Source: Cytospora piceicola (Eukaryota; Ascomycota; Sordariomycetes; Diaporthales; Cytosporaceae). From it: a stretch of 64,000 nucleotides of DNA. The stretch covers positions 682,001-746,000 of the forward strand of contig JALQBC010000020.1 in NCBI GenBank assembly GCA_023375675.1, in the 5' to 3' direction. Under the pieces are notes generated by a model. It saw only the letters and a list, made by a program, of their open reading frames with translations, was not told the origin of the DNA and did no database searches. A program made the position numbers and the translations under genes. This document shows, one piece after another, positions 54,158 to 64,000 of the stretch (its first letter is position 1; every line of letters begins with the position of its first letter).

Positions 54158-57157
54158 GGTGAGAGGTTTAGAGACAGGAGCTGTGGTGGGGAAGACTTGA
54201 GGGTTGTCGCACACAGGCTCGGGAATTAGTTGAGCAAGAGGGGAGTAGGACGGACGAAGGAGAGGGAAAGGAGCTATTATATGAGAGAAATGGAGCAGCC
54301 TGGCGTCATGAAGAAGTAACAACTGGAGGAGCTAGGTAAGTTGGGAGCAGGGTTAGCTAATAGCTTACTATATGTACTCCCCCGATCCGTATACGACGAC
54401 ACGGGACAGGAGACACAGACTGGGGAGTGTCGTGAGATTTAGAGCGGGGCAAACATCCATCTGCAGCCTTTTGGAGTGAGGCTAAAAGGCCAAGTAGCCA
54501 AGCAAGCCTCCAACCTGCTCCTTGGCTTGGTTGGTCGGATTGGCCGTGACCTTTTCGGAGACTTACTAAGATTAGGACTGGGAAGAAAGCCCAGCAAAGA
54601 TGTACCGGTTTAACGGTCGAGAAATCGAGTACTGAACACAAAGACCGCCTCCTTCTTGAAGTATTTGAAGGCTGCGCTTCGTTCTTTTCTCCTTGGATCT
54701 GACAGTTCGAATGGTCGGCGGTTGCAATTGGGCCCTCGTCGTCAATGGCGCGCCAGGAGGCGCTGCCATGCGATGAAGGCCTCTCCAGTTTGGCGGTCCG
54801 TCGAGGAAACATGAAGCCAAATGCTGAGTCGACAGAGTGCAGAAACTCGAGACGCCCAATATCGACGTAAATAGATACTGCAACCTCGTCGAACCAGCCA
54901 ACCGACTATGTATTGCTGGTGTTCCCGAACCACGTTAACCTTCTCCTGCCTCCCCGGATAATGGGACAAACTACTCGAACCTGCCGCCGAACAATTCTTC
55001 TATCAGAGGCTAGGGGAAAGAGAGTTTCGCTGTGGGTGGACCGAGGTAGACAAGTACCTTCGGTGGCCGGTCGAGGATGAGGTCTCGAAGCGTGCCGCGG
55101 CGTAACCAGCAAGAAGCCTGTGGCCTCGGTGGCTCGGGGCGGTTTCAGTGGAGCGCTGGAAAAGGGCCGGATACGCTGCAGGCAAAGGTCTGGGGGATGA
55201 GATCATGGGACTGCCAAATAACTGCGCAACCCCCTGTCGCGGTGTTTTATTGTGTTAGGTATGTATATCGAGAATACGTAGGTAGGACCAGTCAGTTCGA
55301 ATTGACCAAGAACAGCTTTGCTAGACCAGCGAGAATTTGTGCTATAAGAGAGAGCGGTGGGTCATGTATGTAAGTATGCATGTCAACTGGTACTGCGTAG
55401 TGCCCAGACTGCTGGGCGGTCAAGAGGCGCTGGATATCTTGCTTATCGCGGCGGCTGCCAACTTGTTTGTTAGAAACCAGCCCAGGGTCAAATTAACCAT
55501 TATGCAGACTGTGTGTAGATGGAAAACCACCTCCTGCCTCGTGGTTCTGATTGCCAGTATCCCATAGCATCAAGACACCGGCAATCTGTTGACGTTATTT
55601 CGAGATACCGCGCCGAACTGGCAGACTGTCTACATAGTACGTACTATGCACAATACCTAGCGCAGTACGTGCCCAGGTGGATGCCAATGACGAAATATCT
55701 CTCTGGCACGCGATGGTATCCACTGGAGCAGACAACATTTCTTCAGTGAGTTTTAGCCTTCCACGAGTGACGAGGCTTTGCCGGGGAAATTGAGGTGGAC
55801 TCGGGGCCGTTGTGGGCCGGATCCTGGAGAAATACCGCTAGGATGGTGAACGATTCGAGACATTTCTTGCCCCATCGTTCACTACTCCACGATCAATTTG
55901 ATACGTACTCGTCGTTCCTGAGAAGATGTCTGGCCGGGACATCGACATGCACCGAACAAACACAGTAGGCCTCCCTCCTCAACTATCCTGGAGTACCCCA
56001 GTACAAGAAGAGTTTCCGGTGCCGAGAACAGTTTCGTGGGGGTTGTGTTCCCGGGGGATTGGGCCTGGGGAACAAGGCCATGTGGACCTGGGGACGGGCG
56101 CAGAAGGACCGAATCCATGGGTTGAGGTCATGAACGGACGTTGACCGAGGCCATCATCATATCATGGAATTGTCGAGACGTACCAGGGTCACCAAAAGCA
56201 GCAGCACCAAGAAAAGGTTCTCTCTGTCACATGGACACAACATACAACGACCTCACGAGAGAACGGAATGATCGGCACCCCATCTCTGAGATCTGGGGCA
56301 CTCCACGGGGTTGAGCGGTTGATCTTTTGGTTCCTGACAGGGGAGCCTCGCTGACAAATATTACGAGACTATTCCAGCCATACGTGAGTACCCAATACAC
56401 TACTTCAAGTTCTCGATCACCCCTGTTTCCATCCATGGATGTCAATGGATTTGGATTTCCGCGTTGGTTGGTACAGGAGAGGTGACATTTGGGCACTTAA
56501 GAGAGGTCGTTCACCTGAGAGCGTTCCCACTCCCGGGCAAGGTGCAAGCACTGTGTTGCAGCCTTTCTCAAATGCCTTGCACATGTGGCATTTGCAGCCA
56601 TACCCATGAAGTCTCGAATTCTTCTCCATCCGAGCTCATCGAAGAACCTAAGTTTGTAAAACACAGAATAGAGAGTCAAATACCGTACCATGATCCAGGA
56701 CGAAACCTTGACGCGAGCCCAGCTGAACCTGACCGGTTAACCTGCCCGGTTTGTCGATCCGGCTGCTTTCACAACACCACTACACAACAGCGGAAAGTCT
56801 TCGGTGCTCAACGAACATCTGCACAAAGAACGGGCAACGGTGGTTCATCCGACAAGGTGTTCTGGCTGCATTGTCCGCACCGCTGACCTTTCGATAATCG
56901 TCGAGTGCCACATGAAAGCTTCTGGAAAACAGCCCCGGCCATCTTCACCTGAGCCAACATGTCATGGTAAATCTTTGGCCAGGTCGACATCGAGGCACAT
57001 ATGCGCCACTACCGGGGAAACAACCGCTCTCCGGGCCTTGTTGTCTGGGTGTGGCTATCGCCATGCCATCTCATTCTCAATACCGGGTCGCTGACAGACG
57101 TGTCATGGCGGTCGACCCCATGTTCACGAATCCACCAACACCAGCCTCGGACGCATT
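54158..57157. other. Long intergenic stretch, no supported gene
   Basis: Three kilobases without a recognisable domain, splice structure or tRNA. Holds the promoter of glucokinase and the 3' flank of the HET gene. A 140-codon ORF (56464-56886) with paired cysteines (CPVCRSGC) is not recognised as a family. Confidence 0.5.
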
Positions 57158-59011
57158 TCAACAAAGCCAGATATCCTCCTCCTCCAAGCCCATGTCCAGC
57201 CAATCCTCATTTGCCCCAATACCACTGCCCACTCTGTACGGGACCTCCCCTGCTTCCCAATCTACTTGACGGCTTGTAACAAATGTATCTCCAACGACTT
57301 TATAATAGCGTGATCTTCCCGCGCCGCGTAGTATGAACGGTAAGCTGGTTTCGAATATCACAGCACATATATCGCCCTCCTGCGATAGCGAAGGTACGAG
57401 GCAGTAGTACCCTCTCCGCGTGACAGCTACACGGCGATTATGTATGTTTTTTCGTATATATTGCCACATCGCTCCTGCGTTATCTAGTTCGTCTTCCGTC
57501 CCGTCCGAGGTAGTTTTTATATCTTTCCCGCCCAAAGCTTGTCTGCCGTAGTCCAGGCGGCGCATGCAAGCCCGTTCCTGTGCTCTCAAGTGTGTATCGC
57601 TAACACCGGCAGGGCACGAGCCAGCCGTTATTGCTTCCCAAAAGGCGTGTAGTGGCGGAAATTTCTCGTAGATCGGTCTGCTGCTGTGGCATGCGAATGT
57701 GCTCCAGACGGTGGCCATATCACTGATGGTCGTTGACCGAGAGAGACGTGGAGATAAAAAGGTGATAGAGTCCATTATAAGCCCTCTTACTCGAAGTATA
57801 CTATTTTCCTGTCTGCTGTATGGAGGCGATATTGTTTGGTGCTGTGAGACGATCTTTTCTTGCCACTTGCGATAGGGGGCCCCACTGTAGACATTGTGTT
57901 GCCACTGTGGAATCCAGGACGGGTACTCGGAGTTCGACGATATAGTAGTTTCGGTAGATTGTATATAGTGCAGAAGGCGAAGGTCGTGTGTGCAGTCGAG
58001 GTAACAACACGCGAAATCCTGGAAGACCGTCTCCCAGGTCTTTTCGTAGTTGATGCTTAAACTGTCCCGGACAACTGTTGCTGCCGGGAAACCAAGAAAC
58101 GCATAGATCCGGTCCCGATTATCATCAACATCTAGCACTCGCGCTGAGTCTAAGATGTCAGGCAAATCGTCCACGCAGAAGTCATCTTCACCCCACATAG
58201 TTATGGCTTCTTCCTGGTAACGGATCCGATACATATCAAGATGCAATTCTATAGACCGAGGCATGCTTGGTGATACGGCCGAACGCCGCGATCCCCATAT
58301 TACGATTCGCTGGATCCAGAGCCAGTCTATTCGAACCTTGCCCCAAAGTAATAAAGCGTCCTTTGCAAGTCCTGCTTCTTGAACTACCCATCCTCTTTTG
58401 AACCATGGCTGCTCTACAAGGGAGTCCCATGATGACCACCTAGAGTCACTGAATAAGGGACTGCCGTCGTCGGGAAATGGGAAAGAATCCCAGTCGCCAC
58501 TGATTTCCTTCAGTGTTTTCTCAAACATGTCGTTGAAATCGTGCAAGAAAGACTGTGCTTGCTGAGCACAACCGCCTATTCGGTCGGGACCAAGGCAGAT
58601 CAAAGCTCTCGTGGCTTGGCTGTAGATCTCGCTCATAACACGAACTTGCTGTGACTTCTCTTCTTTGTCGTCCTGGTTGATACAGACTGAGTCGGCCCAG
58701 AGGACCCGCCTGCTATCAGGTAGTCTGCACTGCCGCAGAGCGTCGCGGAGGTTCGGCGTGATGAACAACCGGCGGCCGTCACACCTGATCTTGTGGCACC
58801 TACTGGCAGTCCCCCAGACGTATGAGATCGCTTCGTAGGGAGGGTTGTCTGCCAGTTGGTAGACCGCCAGGGTGCAGCTCAACGATTCATTTCCGCGACC
58901 GGGCTCCAGAACCAAGCACCGGATTTCCCCCGGAGTGATTGGAGTGTATCTGTACGGTTCCAGGCCGTCATTCCCCCTAAAATCCTCGTCGTATGGCTGG
59001 TCGTCGTCCAT
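57158..59011 (-). CDS. HET-domain protein (heterokaryon incompatibility)
   Basis: Single exon, 617 aa from the ATG at 59011 (MDDDQPYDEDFRG); a longer frame starts at 59158 (666 aa). HET motifs are in order: YEAISYVWG, RVLWADSVCINQDD, EKSQQVRVMSEIYSQA, PWFKRGWVVQEAG. The C-terminal part (RRVAVTRRGYYCLVPSLSQEGD ... FILRGAGRSRYYKVVGDTF) is the usual HET C-terminal barrel-like region. HET genes trigger death of fused cells of unlike genotype. No partner gene (for example NLR or NACHT) is seen next to it in the window, so its trigger is unknown. Motifs appear intact. Confidence 0.9.
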   Translation of the reverse strand: MDDDQPYDEDFRGNDGLEPYRYTPITPGEIRCLVLEPGRGNESLSCTLAVYQLADNPPYEAISYVWGTASRCHKIRCDGRRLFITPNLRDALRQCRLPDSRRVLWADSVCINQDDKEEKSQQVRVMSEIYSQATRALICLGPDRIGGCAQQAQSFLHDFNDMFEKTLKEISGDWDSFPFPDDGSPLFSDSRWSSWDSLVEQPWFKRGWVVQEAGLAKDALLLWGKVRIDWLWIQRIVIWGSRRSAVSPSMPRSIELHLDMYRIRYQEEAITMWGEDDFCVDDLPDILDSARVLDVDDNRDRIYAFLGFPAATVVRDSLSINYEKTWETVFQDFACCYLDCTHDLRLLHYIQSTETTISSNSEYPSWIPQWQHNVYSGAPYRKWQEKIVSQHQTISPPYSRQENSILRVRGLIMDSITFLSPRLSRSTTISDMATVWSTFACHSSRPIYEKFPPLHAFWEAITAGSCPAGVSDTHLRAQERACMRRLDYGRQALGGKDIKTTSDGTEDELDNAGAMWQYIRKNIHNRRVAVTRRGYYCLVPSLSQEGDICAVIFETSLPFILRGAGRSRYYKVVGDTFVTSRQVDWEAGEVPYRVGSGIGANEDWLDMGLEEEDIWLC

Positions 59012-62000
59012 AATGCACTTGAAAGCGGGGAGGGAGTTCGTACGTGGTGAGGTACAAGGAGTGTATAAGGAAGACTCTTGCAGTGAGATTGTATGCTTGG
59101 CGTATGATGTAGAAGGGTCAGGAAGGAAAGGAGAATTTCGATCATAGGAGCATCCCATGGGATGTTAAATCAGTGTAGCCAATGTATGGGGTTCGTCATT
59201 CGATGCGAGTTGAGGCCTCAAGAGATAAAGTGTGATGAAGGTGGAAAATGGAGAGGGACTGAACCCCGCCCCAGCCTGCCTGCAGTCATCGACTACTTCG
59301 TGCTCTGCTGGATGGCAGCCCCGGGTGCCATTGGGTATTACACGCCACCTGCTGATGCGTGAGACGACTGTAGGTTACGGCCTGCGGTTGGTCACACGGA
59401 TCATGGAGGGTGTTGACATGCCAGAAAGAGGTGTGCGGATGTTATCTGAGATGATGTTCCTAGTCCACGGGTGTATCACTAAGTGGTTCTCTTCGGAATT
59501 GTAGTACACGGTCGCCTGCACCGGATACTCCGCCGTTCCCTTCCTCCTCAAACAGGGTCCCTCGCAAGGGTACGTAAACTGAAGGTCACCTAGGCACCCT
59601 GCGGCCGAAGAAGAAAGACGGCACCTGGGCAGAAGCGACATGTAGGAAGCTATCACTGTGAAGCTCAACTTTGCAGAAAAAGCATAGCAGAGACGGCGTT
59701 GACCGATTATGTAAGGAATCATTGCGCAACCCTCATTGACGTCTCATGTCGTCTCGATAAACGCTGTGCGGCTGTAATGGCGGTCCGTCGAAATGGGATC
59801 GATCCATCCATGCGGTCAAAAGGTGCGGCTGAGCTCCCCCGCCCCCCACATGGCTGAGGCACAGCAGTGAGGTCCGCCGCGCACTTCGCCACGGAGAGTG
59901 CATCACAGGTCCTTCTTAGGAGCTGGAAGAGGTACCTATGGAAGATGCATCAAAGATTTGTTGATTGGTATGCTAGTGTTTTGTCAGAGGGAAAAGAAAC
60001 TAGCTGGAAGGGCCAAGTTTTGAGATTGAGGTGACTTGGTGACTATATATGGAGTCCGTCCTTGGAGGTTATATCCGGCATTACAGATGGATCGTCATGA
60101 AGCCGGGACTGGATATTCGGTACACCGTACACCGGTTTGAGCCACAGTCATACAGTCCTTAAGAGTCAAGAGTAAAACACCCGCTTGACCCTAACCCTTG
60201 AGGCTCTGAAGATAGAGCCTCCAACCTGGGCTGGTCAGAATTGGATAACCCGGACAAAGAAAGCCACACAGTCACTTGTACATTTTTGTTCACATTATTA
60301 TACAGCAGATGCATCAACAGAAATACTCGATTGATTATCGAAGCCTCGGCTGAATATGCAGCCCTTTGTTTGTGCCTGTTGGTCCTGTATTACACTTGGC
60401 CGCATCCAGCTGTAACCCACCAAGTGTCACATCACCCTTCCAAAGTCGCCTTCTGACATCTGGACCAATATCATGATCAATTCTCCATACCACATGCAGA
60501 CCTGCTTACAATCCTACTTGCGATGTCCCGGGGTATTTCTGCAAGCCAGCGAACCTACTCTCTGCTAGTATATTAATGCCGATAAGATTATCAAACCAAA
60601 GGGATCCCTCCAGTAGTCGGGCTTCAACCCTTGGAGTCCTAGGTTGGTTTGGGTTCAGCGACTCATCCACAAAGACAGTCTCAGACAGTATCGTCCAGTC
60701 ACGACATTGAGGAGAAGAGGCAATATCAGAAGTGAATCGCAGAAGTTAACGGTTCCCAGTCCTCAACCTCAGAATCCCACCTGGGCGCCAGGGCTTCACC
60801 AAGGGCACAGCACAGGTGGACCTCCACAGGACTTGCCGGTATCATTACATATCAGGCTTAACAACCATAACAACCAACCTCGCCTCAGCCTTACCTCTGA
60901 CCAAGAAGAAGACTGCTTTCCAATCAAGTGCTCCGTTTCAGGGTGCAGAGAGGTGGGTAAGTGTATACTTTGGCGAAGTCTAGTCTCGTCCTTCTCAGCC
61001 ACACTGCCACGCTGCTGCAGCTTTGGCGCTGTGTTGCTGTGTTGTGTGCTGTGTGCCTGTGAGAAAGCGGGTTCCACCAGGGGAGGGGGACTGGGGAAGA
61101 GAGGGGAGGGGTGTTAAGACAGCAGCTAACGGTTGGTAGGACTCAGCCCAACTATTTTTTTCTAAAGCGTGTTGGTTCCTGTGTTACAAAAGTCCTACGA
61201 AGATAACTGTTCTGTACCTGTGTACCTGCGGACCTACCATCTCCCAATTCGACCAACGTGTTGGGTGGGAAACATTTGAAGAAAAAACTGTTAGCTATCC
61301 GTACACCGTTATCAACTCATTGGACCAGGCGGTCAGGGCTTCCACCAACATCCAAACTGAATTAAATCAAATCTTCTGAGACCCCAAGTCCTATCAGCTG
61401 CCCGAAGAAAAAGGAAAAAGGAATCGCAGGTCTGCCTTAGCCACAACCTACGCCTAGGACATCCGTACAGTACAAGACAGTACAATACAGTACAGTGCCG
61501 TATCATCGTCAGCTCGAGTCGACTTCTCTCTCGATAACTACTACTTACTTATCTACTTCTCGACTTCTTGCAATCGTTTACCCCTCACGACAACTACCAT
61601 TCGCCTGCTGGACTTGACAAGGATTACGGAGGTTGTTCACCTGCAAGAGAGAGAGACACAGAAAGAGTCGAGTCAAGTCGAGTCAAGTCAGGTCAAGTCC
61701 CAAGGCAACCTGGTTACCGGTACAGCTATAGCTACGGCATCAGCTTCAGCTCAAGCACCTGCTTCCTCCTGCAACTGCACTGCACCGCAGCAGCAGCAGC
61801 AAGCAGCAAGCAGCAGCAGTAGCAGCCCAGCCGGAACAGTCCTGGACAGCCTAATTTCTCACTAGAATCCTACGCTCCTATACTCCGTACCAAACCATAC
61901 CATACAGCCATCTCAATTCACCCTGCCCAAGGTTCCCTTTCCCTTTCGCTTCGTTAGGCCCAACGTCCTTCGCGCCGCCCCCCTCTCACTCCTACCGCAC

Positions 62001-62134
62001 CTGTTGTCTAGTCTGGGCTGGATTGTGCCACTCGTTTCTTCTCCCTCTCTTTTTTTTGAGCCTTCTAATCTTTTTCCCTTTTTAATACAATTCCCCTTTC
62101 CCTTAATAATTTCCCCCCCGGCTCCTCTTCCCTT
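59012..62134. other. Long intergenic stretch, leader of the Hsp70-like gene
   Basis: About 3.1 kb without a supported gene. The last 600 bp are pyrimidine-rich and contain AAGTC/GAGTC repeats (61660-61700) and a CAG-rich run (61785-61820), probably the 5' leader of the next gene. A short ORF at 61568-61822 is likely a leader ORF rather than a protein gene. Confidence 0.45.
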
Positions 62135-64000
62135 ATGAGTTACCTTAACTCTCGTCTGAAAAACCTTGGCTTTGCGAAACGCAAATCAAGCGCGAGCATT
62201 CAGACGCCAGACCTATCGCAGAGCCAGAGCCGCACCGAAACCCCTCCGCCCCGGGGCTCGTCCCAGTCCTCCCACCACCACAACAACAACAATATACCCC
62301 CCTCGGCTGCCCACATCCGACCCGGCCCTTCTCCCTCCATCGCTTCCAACTCGTCGCAGCAGTCTCTGCCCCAAATGAACCACCCTGGCCAAGGGCAGCG
62401 GCCACCGAGCTACAGTGCTGGTTATCCTGGTGGGTCGCCCCTCCTCAATCCAACAGCCCCTCCTTATTAATCTACACTGCCCATCCATTGTTCTGCCGGG
62501 TCTCAGCCGCACCTGCACCTGCACCCGCAACTGCAGGCAGCGCACGTCCCGAGGACATCAGTGGAAGTCGAGTCCTTTATTTGCTAACCTTCGTTGTTTT
62601 TCTTCTCTATTAACAGGACAAGCTCGAACACCACCCTCACAGATGGTTGGCGGTCCTCCCCCAATCAACACTGGTGCTCCCGTTGCCGGTTACCCTCCTC
62701 AGATGCCGCCAATGCAAGGCGGTCCGCCCGTTGCCGGTGGCCCTCCGGGCTACACTGGTGGCGCCGGTGGCTATGGTCCCCCGCCCGGCCAGGCCCTCCC
62801 AACCGCGACGTACGGTCGACCAGCCGCCGAGGTGGAGGGGAGCAGCAGGAGCAAGGCTCAACTGATTGTTGGAATTGATTTTGTAAGACTTGCCAGAGCT
62901 GGGTGGAGGAGACGAGAACGAGTCGAGTCGAGTCGAGCTAACACGAGTCGCCCAGGGCACAACCTTCTCCGGCGTCGCATTTGCTTTCGCAACAAACAAC
63001 GAAGCTAAAGAGGATATTATCACCGAGTGGCCAGGCGCTGGATCATATACGAAGCAAAAGGTGGGATTCAGGAAGTCTCTCGAGGCACCAGACCTCCAGC
63101 TAACATCATCTGCAGATCCCCACCGTACTATACTACGATCAATACCAGAAGGTAGTCGGCTGGGGTCCCGATATTGCCGATGCTCTCGCCCCGACAGGGT
63201 ACCCGAAGCCAGGAGTACAAAAGGTGGAATGGTTCAAGTTGCAGCTGATGCTGTCTGGTAACACCTACATCGACCCTATCAACCTGCCACCTCTGCCACC
63301 AGGAAAGTCCGAGATCGACGTCGCGGCCGACTACCTGTTCAAGCTCCGCCAGGCCATGCGGGCAGCCCTGCAGAAGACCCTCGGCGAAGTCTTCAACAGA
63401 GAGGAACGGAATATCCGATACTACCTGACGGTGCCCGCCATCTGGAACGACGCCGGCAAGGCTGCCACGAGGGCAGCGGCCATCCAGGCCGGTTTCCTGC
63501 GCGACGAGAACGACAACCGGCTGACCCTCGTCTCCGAGCCCGAAGCCGCAGCGCTCTTCTGCGCCAAGACCGGTCTCCTCAACCTCAAGGTCCACGATGC
63601 GCTGCTCATTGTGGACTGCGGTGGTGGTACCGTCGATCTGATCGCGTACGAGGTCGAGGAGGAGAACCCCTTCACGGTGGCCGAGTGTACCGCCGGCTCT
63701 GGCGACTCGTGTGGCTCGACCGCGCTGAACCGCAACTTTAGCAACATCCTGCGGACCAAGATTAGGAAGATGAAGCTCCCGGATGGGTCCAAAACGGCGG
63801 GCCGCGTGTACGCCAAGTGCATCATGGACTTTGAGAACCGGATCAAGGCGGACTTCCGCAACAACGGGCAGAAGTGGGCGGTGGACGTCGGCATCGAGGC
63901 CGAGTTCCCCGAGGCCGGCATCGAGGAGGGCTACATGACGTTTACGAACGAGGAGATCCTGCAGTGCTTCGAGCCCGTGGTCAACCGGATCCTGGAGCTC
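62135..64000 (+). CDS. Hsp70-like ATPase (HSPA12-type), 3' end outside window
   Basis: Exons: 62135-62429, 62617-62882, 62956-63060, 63116 onward, 517 aa in the window. Exon 1 donor G|GTGGGT is a choice (GTTATC at 62421 is weaker). The first about 175 residues are Pro/Gly/Ser-rich and disordered (MSYLNSRLKNLGFAKRKSS, NTGAPVAGYPPQ, YTGGAGGYGPPPG). The Hsp70 ATPase follows: LIVGIDF|GTTFSGVAFAF (phosphate 1, interrupted by intron 2 exactly between DF and GTT), LTVPAIWND, LTLVSEPEAAALF, LIVDCGGGTVDLIAYE (phosphate 2). Divergent from canonical Hsp70, like fungal HSPA12-type proteins of unknown client. The gene runs past base 64000. Confidence 0.88.

Noticed and set aside
56464..56886. 140-codon ORF with paired cysteines
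   Set aside because: CPVCRSGC is too short for a zinc-finger call and no supporting splice or family features exist.
60644..61117. 157-codon plus-strand ORF
   Set aside because: Composition is mixed and no domain or gene structure fits; treated as intergenic.

Overview
The window is nuclear DNA of a filamentous ascomycete (Pezizomycotina). The class Sordariomycetes is likely but not proven. The signs are short spliceosomal introns (about 60-180 nt, GTRNGT...CTAAC...YAG), a neurospora/fusarium-type carotenoid gene pair, a HET-domain gene, expanded F-box genes, a NpgA-like phosphopantetheinyl transferase, and very AT-rich short elements of the kind RIP produces. There are no operons: genes lie on both strands, separated by 0.2-3 kb.

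Layout. 1-7.6 kb: the 3' part of an RBR ubiquitin ligase, lipoyl synthase (minus) and a TesB-type acyl-CoA thioesterase. 7.7-12.5 kb: a divergent carotenoid pair, phytoene desaturase (minus) and bifunctional lycopene cyclase/phytoene synthase (plus), sharing a 0.9-kb promoter region. 12.5-18.3 kb: gene-poor, with a minisatellite, a doubtful small ORF, a beta-lactamase-like remnant and a dead F-box gene. 18.3-32 kb: mostly intact genes, namely an ankyrin-PH-ORD oxysterol-binding protein, a PPTase, an F-box-like gene, an SMP/C2 lipid-transfer-like protein and an extended SDR epimerase. 32-41 kb: an accessory, decaying region with a 5'-truncated MFS transporter pseudogene, an intact F-box gene, two short inverted-repeat elements (one with an 8-bp target duplication), a frameshifted EthD-domain gene and an F-box gene with a premature stop. 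41-54 kb: an AAC/CAG microsatellite, signal peptide peptidase, a PPIL1-type cyclophilin, a SAGA Sgf11-like zinc-finger protein, a Naa50-like acetyltransferase with an N-terminal PIP-box match, and glucokinase. 57-59 kb: a HET-domain gene. 62-64 kb: the start of an Hsp70-like (HSPA12-type) gene that runs off the window.

Most genes are housekeeping and unrelated to each other. Linked functions are the two carotenoid genes and, loosely, the two lipid-transfer proteins (OSBP homologue and SMP/C2). The most unusual signals are three. Glucokinase has an alternative last exon that would add a short hydrophobic, basic-flanked tail. The Naa50-like enzyme carries a PIP box. Three F-box genes share a distinct motif order (F-box, YDCxxC, SPSD, HGW, RRQxYR), and two of these are broken by point mutations.

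Exon boundaries were read by eye from splice motifs, reading phase and protein-family conservation. None has transcript support.
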